A program made the position numbers and the translations under genes. DNA of 28,035 nt from a virus, in IMG/VR virus record IMGVR_UViG_3300036399_000439, positions 1-28,035 of that record. One strand, given 5' to 3'. The notes below the pieces were generated by a model. It ran no database searches. It saw nothing but the letters and a program-made list of their open reading frames with translations, and was not told the origin of the DNA. How positions within the stretch are numbered: position 1 is the first letter of the stretch; every line of letters begins with the position of its first letter. Below are positions 6,727 to 13,200 of the stretch, in pieces.

Positions 6727-7397
6727 GCGAAGCACCAAAGCCGCCGGATCAGACAAGGCAGTGCGACAACTGCAAGCAGGTGAAGCCGCTTACCACGAAG
6801 CACTTCCCTCGGGTTGTCGGGACTCAGCACAACTATCAGTGGGTGTGCCGCCCCTGCAAGGTCAAGCTCAAGCAGCAGGCACAGATGGAGCGGATGGAAA
6901 GGAACGCCATCGGCACCTACCTCTCTCGGACTGTCTCTGGCGGGACTAACATCCCCCACACGGCAGAGCTTCTGGAAGGAATCATGCACTACTTTGGTGG
7001 TGCCAATGGATTTGCCAGCTTGGTGATGAAGCAATACTTTGAGTCCCCACCCGGCAGCCGGATGCGTAATTCCCTGCTGGAGATGGTTGTCCGGCTGGCT
7101 TCCAAGAACACCGAGCAGGGTGGGGCAAAGAAGCCCATCGACCTCTACTCAGAAGAAGAGCTAGAGGCAGAGATCGACCAGCGGCTCAGGCAGGCTGTCC
7201 TGACCTACGGAAATGTGAGGCACATAGATGTCCAAGAAGAAAACAAGCCAGATTCCACCAACGCCGCTGCCAACGGTCCAGAGCATTTCGAGCTTCCAGC
7301 GGGACGAGTTGAAGAGCTTGCAGAGCGAGCTATCGGAGAGGCGAATAGAAGCCTTGAGGCTATACAAGCCAACCGCGAGGCAGAGGGAGTTTCATGA
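6723..7397 (+). CDS. Zinc-finger protein, probable small terminase subunit
   Basis: A 224-residue protein. Residues 14-47 carry CDNCK and CRPCK pairs, about 25 residues apart, forming a probable zinc ribbon or HNH-like zinc knuckle. The middle (about 60-125) is helical with the pattern ELLEGIMHYFGGANGFASLVMK, and the C-terminal 100 residues are charged helix. A DNA-binding zinc motif, helical core and position directly ahead of the large terminase support a small terminase, which recognises phage DNA and regulates packaging; this is inference because no classical helix-turn-helix is obvious. Its last 57 codons overlap the terminase reading frame in another frame. Both frames look genuine, since the terminase needs that part for its ATPase Q motif. 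Confidence 0.6.
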   Translation: MSEAPKPPDQTRQCDNCKQVKPLTTKHFPRVVGTQHNYQWVCRPCKVKLKQQAQMERMERNAIGTYLSRTVSGGTNIPHTAELLEGIMHYFGGANGFASLVMKQYFESPPGSRMRNSLLEMVVRLASKNTEQGGAKKPIDLYSEEELEAEIDQRLRQAVLTYGNVRHIDVQEENKPDSTNAAANGPEHFELPAGRVEELAERAIGEANRSLEAIQANREAEGVS

Positions 7398-8916
7398 GTG
7401 CAAGTCCAGCGAAACACTTGTGCTTGGTGGAAATAGATCGGGCAAGTCACTCTGCTCATTCATAGAGGACGCATGGGCCGCAACTGGAACCCATCCCGTA
7501 GAAGGAAAGTACAGAAAAGAGGGCGGGAACCTCGTCATCGTAGGCCAGAACTGGAAGCACATCGGTCTAGTGGTAGTGCCCTATTTGTTCAAGGCCGGGG
7601 CCTTCAAGATCATCAGGGACAAGGAGACGAACCAGTTCCGAGCCTTCGATCCGGTGGCCGACGCCGACAGGCTGAAGGAAGCCAAGCCTGCACCGCCGCT
7701 GATCCCGCCCCGGATGGTCAAGAGCTTTTCGTGGGTGCTGAAGTCCGCAGGCTACTTGAACTCCTGCGAGCTAGTTAATGGCTGGACTATCTATTGCTTC
7801 TCCTCGGAAGGTGATCCACCCCAAGGATTTCAAGCGGACAGAGTGCATATAGATGAAGACCTTAACAACGAGGCATGGGTTCCAGAAATGCAAGCCCGCC
7901 TTGCCGACAGAAAAGGGCTCTTCTGCTGGTCTGCAATGCCCCATAGCAAGAATGAGGCACTCCTTGGCCTGAACGAAAGAGCAGACAAGGCAGAGGAGGT
8001 CGGAGACACAAAGGACATAAAGAGGTTCGTCCTAAGGTTTCTGGACAATCCTCACATCGACAGCGACGAAAAGCGTAAGGCCATTGAGCGATGGTCGGCC
8101 ATTGGGGATGACGTTCTCAGGCAGAGGTCTGAGGGCGAGTTCGTCATTGACTCCATTCTGGTCTACCCCAACTTTAACCCGTCCATCCATGGGTTTGATC
8201 TATCCACGATTGAGGGTGGGGAGATACCGGATGACTGGTGTCGATATGCCGTCGTGGACCCGGGGCATGCCGTAACCGCAGTCCTGTTCGCAGCCGTCCC
8301 CCCCGGGGCAGACCGGATCGTGTGCTACGACGAGCTTTACATAAGGAACTGCAACGCCACCATATTTGCCTCTGAGTTTCATAAGAAGGTGCAGGGCAAG
8401 AAGTTTTACGCCTTCCTAATTGACGCCCATGGTGCCCGCCTGACCGATATTGGCTCAGGCAAATCCCCTCAAGAACAGTATTCGGAGCAGCTTTCTGCCC
8501 TCGGGGTGAGGTCAAAAGTCACCGGGGCTAGCTTCATTCCCGGCTCAGATGACATTCAGGGTGGACTTCAGGCAGTCCGAATGTCCATGCACATCAGGCC
8601 AGAGGGCACCCCAAGGTTCCGGTATGTCAGAAGCCGCATGCCCAATTTTGAGCGGGAACTGAAGCGGTACAAGAAAAAGACTATCAACGTGGCTGGGACT
8701 TCGGTTGTGACCGATGAGCCCAACAAGCGCGGCGAGTTTCACCTAGTGGACTGCCTGAGATACCTGATGGCCTACGATCCCCAATACCACAGGCCTGAGG
8801 TTGTGGCAGAAGTTCCTTGGTACGTCTCTTGGAAAGCCAGAAGGGATAAGGAGCAGGGCAAGTCCAATACTATTTACTTAGCCCCAAACTCCTACACTGA
8901 AGTCTACATCGCATAG
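7228..8916 (+). CDS. terL: Terminase large subunit (packaging ATPase/nuclease)
   Basis: A 562-residue protein, the usual size. It pumps DNA into the prohead and cuts concatemers. YKPTARQREFH (residues 46-56) is the adenine-contacting Q motif, GGNRSGKS (67-74) the Walker A motif, and VHIDED with Asp209-Glu210 the Walker B and catalytic glutamate. The nuclease half shows the acidic residues Asp344 in VVDPGH, Asp399 in LIDAHG and Asp508 in HLVDCLRYL, as in RNase H-fold terminase nucleases. The start at 7228 lies 170 bases inside the upstream gene; it is the only in-frame ATG before the Q motif. Codon use differs strongly from the capsid gene: 24 of 40 Arg codons are AGA or AGG by my count. Identification is secure; the exact start less so, because in-frame TTG codons exist downstream. 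Confidence 0.93.
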   Translation: MSKKKTSQIPPTPLPTVQSISSFQRDELKSLQSELSERRIEALRLYKPTARQREFHECKSSETLVLGGNRSGKSLCSFIEDAWAATGTHPVEGKYRKEGGNLVIVGQNWKHIGLVVVPYLFKAGAFKIIRDKETNQFRAFDPVADADRLKEAKPAPPLIPPRMVKSFSWVLKSAGYLNSCELVNGWTIYCFSSEGDPPQGFQADRVHIDEDLNNEAWVPEMQARLADRKGLFCWSAMPHSKNEALLGLNERADKAEEVGDTKDIKRFVLRFLDNPHIDSDEKRKAIERWSAIGDDVLRQRSEGEFVIDSILVYPNFNPSIHGFDLSTIEGGEIPDDWCRYAVVDPGHAVTAVLFAAVPPGADRIVCYDELYIRNCNATIFASEFHKKVQGKKFYAFLIDAHGARLTDIGSGKSPQEQYSEQLSALGVRSKVTGASFIPGSDDIQGGLQAVRMSMHIRPEGTPRFRYVRSRMPNFERELKRYKKKTINVAGTSVVTDEPNKRGEFHLVDCLRYLMAYDPQYHRPEVVAEVPWYVSWKARRDKEQGKSNTIYLAPNSYTEVYIA

Positions 8917-8998
8917 TCGCACAAAAGCCCCTTTTGTACGGGGGTTCCCTCTGGAAGATGGTGTCTGTGGTTGACAGACCCGTTTCTCTGGAGGCTTT
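8917..8998 (+). other. Gap with two small hairpins
   Basis: The 82 bases between the terminase and the next gene hold ACAAAAG/CTTTTGT (8921-8927 with 8931-8937, 3-base loop) and GTCTGT/ACAGAC (8963-8968 with 8974-8979, 5-base loop). Neither is followed by a good T run. They may be mRNA processing or weak termination signals. The GGAGG at 8990-8994 is the ribosome-binding site of the next gene. Confidence 0.4.
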
Positions 8999-9328
8999 AT
9001 GGCAGACTTCAAGATGCCCGAAGTGGGCATTGGTGATCTCGTCCTTTTCTATGACAACCCGTTCTCCCCTGACGCCCACTCTATGGGCTGGGTTTCTACG
9101 AAGCCGGGTGTGCAGACGGTCAAAGTCCTGATTTTTGCGGAAGAAGCTGGCTTTATTGAGAAGCCCTCTGTCCGACACAAGGACGATCCGTTCTGGCGAG
9201 AGAGTGAGACTGCACAGGCGTGGGGACGCTGGGGCTGCTGGGATTTCCACCCAAGCACCCGTGCCCTGAAGGAGCTTCAGACCCTCCTTACCAAGTCAAA
9301 GATTGAGGCTGCCAAGAAGGGTGGATGA
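8999..9328 (+). CDS. Small conserved phage protein, function unknown
   Basis: A 109-residue soluble protein with a GGAGG site four bases before its ATG. It starts MADFKMPEVGIGDLVLFYDN, then a beta-rich part, the pattern SVRHKDDPFW, an aromatic stretch WGRWGCWDF, and a helical Lys-rich end. Small proteins with the text PEVGxGDxVLxY and VRHxDDP recur near terminase and portal genes of environmental phages, from memory. The N-terminal part may be a small SH3-like barrel. It lies between the terminase and a promoter-like motif, so it probably ends the packaging transcript. Role unknown. Confidence 0.65.
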   Translation: MADFKMPEVGIGDLVLFYDNPFSPDAHSMGWVSTKPGVQTVKVLIFAEEAGFIEKPSVRHKDDPFWRESETAQAWGRWGCWDFHPSTRALKELQTLLTKSKIEAAKKGG

Positions 9329-9346
9329 GCGTCCGAGGTTTAATCC

Positions 9347-9358
9347 GTACATAAATGA
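9347..9358 (+). promoter_or_regulatory. Repeated promoter-like motif GTACATAAATGA, copy 1
   Basis: An exact 12-base motif found in three intergenic gaps of this window. The first base is 25 bases before the ATG of the secreted protein gene, and a GGAG ribosome-binding site lies between. The core ATAAAT recalls T4-type late promoters (TATAAATA). It would drive the secreted protein, portal and following gene. The promoter role is inferred from repetition and position. Confidence 0.6.
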
Positions 9359-9371
9359 ATTGGAGACTTTT

Positions 9372-9722
9372 ATGAATCGGTTCCTGATCGCAGCTACGGT
9401 TTCCACGATGTGTTTCAACTGGACGGTGGAAGCCCACGCTTGGCCCCGCCGCCAATCCTCCCGCTCCAGCTACAGCTACTCCCAGCCTGTGTCAGGAGAC
9501 AACTCCACGGCACAGGGGGTGGCTGAAGCCTGTGCCCGCAGTGGGGTTCTTTCTCATATGGGCGGCAACCGTGGGTACGAAGGGCTTGGTATGGGCAGCA
9601 CCCGGGAAGGGGCCTACCGGAACTGCTGCTACGCCAATAGTGGGATGCCTGACTCTGATGTCGGTTATGCCAAAATGAGCAATGGGATGTGGGTGTGTTG
9701 CCGCAGATACGGGGGCCGGTAG
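9372..9722 (+). CDS. Secreted Cys-rich protein
   Basis: Starting at 9372, after a GGAG site and the repeated promoter-like motif, gives 116 residues; an upstream in-frame start would run through the motif. Residues 1-23 (MNRFLIAATVSTMCFNWTVEAHA) form a signal peptide with an AHA cleavage site. The mature part has a Ser/Tyr-rich stretch and then a compact domain with the patterns GVAEACARSG, HMGGNRGYEGLGMGST, AYRNCCY and GMWVCCRRYGGR. The cysteines probably form disulfides. From memory, the GxxxGxGxS...A..NCCY pattern is common in secreted planctomycete proteins, so a host-derived gene or host-surface function is plausible. It directly precedes the portal gene without spacing. It could act on the host envelope, or be displayed on the virion. 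Confidence 0.7.
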   Translation: MNRFLIAATVSTMCFNWTVEAHAWPRRQSSRSSYSYSQPVSGDNSTAQGVAEACARSGVLSHMGGNRGYEGLGMGSTREGAYRNCCYANSGMPDSDVGYAKMSNGMWVCCRRYGGR

Positions 9723-11849
9723 ATGAACGAAAACCTCCAGCCAGAGCTTCCTTCGGAGGGGTCAGATTCTGGCCCTTTTGAGGCCCCGCCGCCTGATGTC
9801 ATTCCGCAGAAGCGGATGGAGGACGCCCTTCGTGCCATCTCGACCTCTTGGCTGTCCAAGCTCAAGCAGGCAGAGAAGCACAAAAAGCCCTTCACGGATG
9901 ACGCCAAAGAAGGCATGAACTTCTTTGATGGTTCAGGAGACTGGTTCTGGAAGCAGGACGGCAGGTCGGCTGGCAACTACTCCAAGATTGCCCCGCCGTC
10001 TTTCAAGATGAGCCTGAACAAGGTGTTTGAAGCGGTCAAGCTCTTTGGCTCAGTCATCTACCACCGCAATCCGGTGCGGACTGTCACCCCAAGGACCTTC
10101 CCGCCAATCCCACCAGAGTCTTTGGGCATTGATCCAAGCCAGCCGCCGCAGATGGACCCCATGACCGGGCAGCCCATGCCGGACCCTAGGGTGGATCAGT
10201 ACGTCCAGATTTCTCAGCAGATCGGAACCATGGAGCGGCAGCGGGAGACCGTTGCTTCTCTTATGGAGACGTACCTGAACTACAGCCCTGTCGAGTTGAA
10301 CCTCAAGGAACACTCCAAAAAAGCTGTAGATGAAGGCATTATCAAAGGCATGGGGGTGTGGTGGACGGAATTGGTTGAGCTGCCTGCCTCAGAAGACGGC
10401 CAAACCTTTGGGATTATCGGCTCTTTCTGTGATTCGGTAGACAACCTCTTGATGGACCCTGATGCGGACGAGCAGGAAGACATCCTGTGGTGTGCCCGCC
10501 GCTGCGTTCACCCGGTCGATGAGGTGGCAAAGCAGTACGGCCTGAACAAAGAAGACTTGAAGGGGCACCTTGAGAGCTTTGTGGCCCGCTCCCAAGAAGA
10601 AGACCGGGACTACAAAACAAAGAAGCGGAACGGCAAGACCAACGACCTGTGCGTCTACTGGAAGATTTGGTCCAAGACGGGCTTTGGCCACACGCTCAAG
10701 GGATTCCCCAAAGAGTTTGCAGGGATGTTCGATGCCCTTGGTCAGAATTGCTATGTCGTGGTGGCCGAGGGTGTTGATTTCCCCTTGAATTGCCCAAAGG
10801 AAATCGCACTTGAGGAGCCCGACGAGTCTGGGCTGCCCAACAGCCTTTTCACCAAGAGCCGCTGGCCGATCCCCTACTACGCCGACCTCAACGGCTGGCC
10901 ATTCACCCCGCTCCAGTTCCACCGCAAACCGGGGTACATCTGGCCCATCTCTCACCTGAAGCCGGGTCTCAGTGAACTGAAGTTCCTGAACTGGGCCATG
11001 AGCTTCTTGGCAGGCCGGATCATGGTGTCCTGCAAGACCATGGTGGGTGTTGCGAAGGCTGCTGGAGATGACATCAAAGACCAGATTCTCAAGCACGAAG
11101 AGAACGGATTCTCCCTGATTGAGCTATCTGAAACTCTTGGCCGTTCGGTTGGGGACATCGTGAATGTCTTCCAGATGCCGCAGGTCACCCCGGATATATG
11201 GCAGATCATACAGGCCGTATCCGAGATGTTTGACAAGCGGGTAGGCCTAACCGAATTGGTCTATGGCATGACCCGCAGCCAGTTCAGGAGTGCGGCAGAG
11301 GCACAGGTCAAGTCAGAGCAGATTAGCGTTAGGCCAGATGACATGGCTAATGTCCTTGAAGACGCCATGTCTATGTTGGCAAGGAAGGAAGCCCTAGCTG
11401 CCCGCTGGCTTCTTCAGCCTCAAGACGTTGCTCCCATCCTTGGTCCGCTGGGTGCCGAGGTCTGGAACAGCCTGATTCAGCAAATGGACGTTCATGGTCT
11501 CGCCCGTGAGTTCGACTACAGGATCGAAGCTGGTTCTGCCCGCAAGCCCAACAAGGCAGGCAGGGTAGAGCAGATGCAGATGGCCATGCAGACGCTTGGC
11601 CCGATCCTGCAAGGCCTTGTCCCAATGGGTCAGGTTGATCCGCTCAACGCTCTCATCACCGACTGGGCCAGATCGCTCGACATCGACCCCAAGAACTACT
11701 TGGTTCAGCCGCCACCTCCCCCGCCGCCGCCACCCGGCCCTCCGTCTGGACCTCCAGCCAGCGAAGAAGGGAATCAACCCGGGCCACAAAGCGGCGGGGG
11801 GGCGGCTCCTGAAGAGATGCCCCAGATGCCACCGGAGATGATGGGATGA
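9723..11849 (+). CDS. Portal protein
   Basis: A 708-residue protein, large as in podovirus-type portals. The portal forms the ring at one head vertex through which DNA enters and to which the tail attaches. The N-terminal Pro/Glu-rich tail is followed by the wing and stem region; the features SFKMSLNKVFEAVKLFGSVIYHRNP and LKPGLSELKFLNWAMSFLAGRI resemble the conserved helices of large phage portals, and YGMTRSQFRSAAEAQVKSEQ the typical region before the crown. Near the C-terminus is a run of nine prolines (around residue 665) and a Gly/Pro-rich disordered end. It starts directly after the preceding stop and overlaps the next gene as ATGA. The length, helical pattern and place in the cluster make the call good; an ejection protein is the main alternative. 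Confidence 0.85.
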   Translation: MNENLQPELPSEGSDSGPFEAPPPDVIPQKRMEDALRAISTSWLSKLKQAEKHKKPFTDDAKEGMNFFDGSGDWFWKQDGRSAGNYSKIAPPSFKMSLNKVFEAVKLFGSVIYHRNPVRTVTPRTFPPIPPESLGIDPSQPPQMDPMTGQPMPDPRVDQYVQISQQIGTMERQRETVASLMETYLNYSPVELNLKEHSKKAVDEGIIKGMGVWWTELVELPASEDGQTFGIIGSFCDSVDNLLMDPDADEQEDILWCARRCVHPVDEVAKQYGLNKEDLKGHLESFVARSQEEDRDYKTKKRNGKTNDLCVYWKIWSKTGFGHTLKGFPKEFAGMFDALGQNCYVVVAEGVDFPLNCPKEIALEEPDESGLPNSLFTKSRWPIPYYADLNGWPFTPLQFHRKPGYIWPISHLKPGLSELKFLNWAMSFLAGRIMVSCKTMVGVAKAAGDDIKDQILKHEENGFSLIELSETLGRSVGDIVNVFQMPQVTPDIWQIIQAVSEMFDKRVGLTELVYGMTRSQFRSAAEAQVKSEQISVRPDDMANVLEDAMSMLARKEALAARWLLQPQDVAPILGPLGAEVWNSLIQQMDVHGLAREFDYRIEAGSARKPNKAGRVEQMQMAMQTLGPILQGLVPMGQVDPLNALITDWARSLDIDPKNYLVQPPPPPPPPPGPPSGPPASEEGNQPGPQSGGGAAPEEMPQMPPEMMG

Positions 11850-12391
11850 AAAACTTCATGCCGCAGGAAATCCTGAACGCCCCTGCCCATGTTCAGCAGC
11901 ACTACGTCAAGGTGCTTGCTATGGGCTACGGGGAGAGGTGGGCAGCCATGGTGGCTTTGCAGCAGCCCCCGGGCACCAAGGGCACCGACCGAGCCTTCCA
12001 AGAGGGACGCCTCGCTGGCAATCAGTGGGACGAACTCCCCGCTCGACAAGCCAAGAAGATGATCCGAGAGGCCAAGGCGGCAGGCATCAACATTTCAGGG
12101 AAACAATATGTAAGCGGCTTGGCAAACAAACTTGGCCATTGCGATCCTAGGGCTTGGGTGTCTGACTTGTCAGATGTCCGGCAGGTCGCAAAAGACCGGA
12201 ATCTTAATGTTTCTGGGCTAGTAAACATGGAGGCTATGGAGCTTCCCCCTATCAGGCACGACCTAAACCCGCGAATCGCCAAGGAGCTAGCAAAGAAGGA
12301 AATCGCCAAGAACCCCAAGCTCTCAATGCAGGACGCCTTGATAAAGGTCAAAGAAAAGCACGCGCCCAAATGGAAGAAGCCTGCACGTTGA
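11846..12391 (+). CDS. Conserved phage protein of unknown function
   Basis: A 181-residue, basic, mostly helical protein whose ATG overlaps the portal stop as ATGA. The N-terminal 60 residues (about MKNFMPQEILNAPAHVQQHYV onward) read like a short helical domain, with a GTDRAFQEG pattern. The central part has AGINISGKQYVSGLANKLGHCDP, typical of proteins that carry a small helical repeat, and the C-terminal 40 residues are Lys-rich (KELAKKEIAKNPKLSMQDALIKVKEKHAPKWKKP). Small proteins after the portal often act in head completion or as internal virion proteins, but no family is recognised. The last third is richer in A and AGR-free codons than the portal gene. Confidence 0.65.
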   Translation: MKNFMPQEILNAPAHVQQHYVKVLAMGYGERWAAMVALQQPPGTKGTDRAFQEGRLAGNQWDELPARQAKKMIREAKAAGINISGKQYVSGLANKLGHCDPRAWVSDLSDVRQVAKDRNLNVSGLVNMEAMELPPIRHDLNPRIAKELAKKEIAKNPKLSMQDALIKVKEKHAPKWKKPAR

Positions 12392-12402
12392 CGGTGATGC
12401 TC

Positions 12403-12414
12403 GTACATAAATGA
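12403..12414 (+). promoter_or_regulatory. Repeated promoter-like motif GTACATAAATGA, copy 2
   Basis: Identical to copies 1 and 3. The first base is 28 bases before the ATG of the first fibre-cluster gene, with GTAGGAG between as ribosome-binding site. The upstream context TGCTC is shared with the copy at 671. TTGACG at 12388 is too close for a standard -35 element, so a phage-type promoter is more likely than a host sigma-70 one. Confidence 0.6.
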
Positions 12415-12430
12415 CGTAGGAGCCCTTATT

Positions 12431-13060
12431 ATGGCGTGTGTACCGACAGCACCATCTACGCATTCCAACTGCTCCTCTGAAGAGCGTGGCTACCAGCGTA
12501 TCAGGGTCCGGCAGGATACCGAGGCCAACTGGCTGAAGAACGATCCGATCCTTGCATCGGGTGAGTTCGGGTACGTCATAGGGTCCACAGACCCAGCCAG
12601 AATGCTCAAGATTGGTGACGGGTGGGTTAAGTGGAGCCAGCTTCCATGGCTTGAGTTTGGTGCCGGTGACTCCGACCAGCACATTGTTTCCAACACCAAG
12701 CCACCCCCCGGCGAGGACGTTGGTGACCTGTGGATTTGCCCTGACCCGGATGTCGCACCCAAGGCATTTTCTCACGCCAACCCACCCCGCTATCTCCACC
12801 CGTTACTGCCAGCCCCGCAAGCTGCCCAAGGCTTTGTGGCTGCCGTGCCTGTAACTGTGGGCGGGAAGAGGCTCTTGCTGCCCCTCATGGAGGTGGTAGG
12901 TGTCTCCCCGTCCAAGTACCAGCCGTCACTGCTGCACTACTCAGATCAGCCAGTGACCACCAAAGAAGACGGCTCCAGCATCCAAGGCACCCCGATAGCT
13001 GGCGGCATCTACGCGATTGTCGGTGGCAAGAGATACATCCTCCCAGTCCTTGAAAGCTAG
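12431..13060 (+). CDS. Virion surface protein with Mtd-like N-terminal module
   Basis: A 209-residue protein heading the fibre cluster behind promoter-like motif copy 2. Residues 22-75 contain RVRQDTEANWLKNDPILASG, GEFGY and KIGDGWVKWSQLPW, the pattern of the N-terminal domain of phage tropism-determinant and tail-fibre proteins. It is followed by HIVSNTKPPPGEDVGDLWICP, a motif also present in three neighbouring fibre genes. The C-terminal half has two related stretches, VTVGGKRLLLPLME and AIVGGKRYILPVLES, suggesting an internal duplication. It has no collagen repeats and is short for a receptor-binding protein, so it may be an adaptor to which others attach. No variable region or reverse transcriptase is visible, so a diversity-generating system is not supported. 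Confidence 0.65.
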   Translation: MACVPTAPSTHSNCSSEERGYQRIRVRQDTEANWLKNDPILASGEFGYVIGSTDPARMLKIGDGWVKWSQLPWLEFGAGDSDQHIVSNTKPPPGEDVGDLWICPDPDVAPKAFSHANPPRYLHPLLPAPQAAQGFVAAVPVTVGGKRLLLPLMEVVGVSPSKYQPSLLHYSDQPVTTKEDGSSIQGTPIAGGIYAIVGGKRYILPVLES

Positions 13061-13062
13061 CC

Positions 13063-13200
13063 ATGACAGACAAAGAAGAGCCGGTCAAAGACGAGGCAGC
13101 AGTTCCCCCCAAGAAGATCGTAAAAGTGGCCGTCAAGGTCCTGAAGAAGATTCTGGAACTGACGGACAGTGAAGCCACCCCGAAGGAAAAGGCAGACTGA
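13063..13200 (+). CDS. 45-residue Lys-rich small protein
   Basis: An ATG at 13063, two bases after the preceding stop, opens a 45-codon frame that fills the space to the next gene and shares its last base with the next ATG (TGATG). The peptide starts acidic (MTDKEEPVKDEA) and has a basic amphipathic helix (PPKKIVKVAVKVLKKILEL), then an acidic tail. Exact packing between neighbours supports translation. The helix could bind nucleic acid or a membrane, or pair with a fibre protein. No family recognised. Confidence 0.55.
   Translation: MTDKEEPVKDEAAVPPKKIVKVAVKVLKKILELTDSEATPKEKAD

Noticed and set aside
8971-8976. Perfect TTGACA -35 sequence
   Set aside because: The matching -10 position would fall on the start codon of the next gene, with no TATAAT-like sequence, and the bases are part of a small inverted repeat.
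9355-9375. Six-residue leader peptide starting in the promoter-like motif and ending on the next start codon
   Set aside because: The other two motif copies give only two-codon frames, so no shared leader peptide exists.
10389-11096. Antisense open frame of 235 codons within the portal gene
   Set aside because: The + strand carries a well-supported portal, and the antisense product shows no recognisable motif or start signal.
12431-13060. Diversity-generating retroelement target, because of the Mtd-like N-terminus
   Set aside because: No reverse transcriptase, template repeat or adenine-biased variable repeat is visible in the window.
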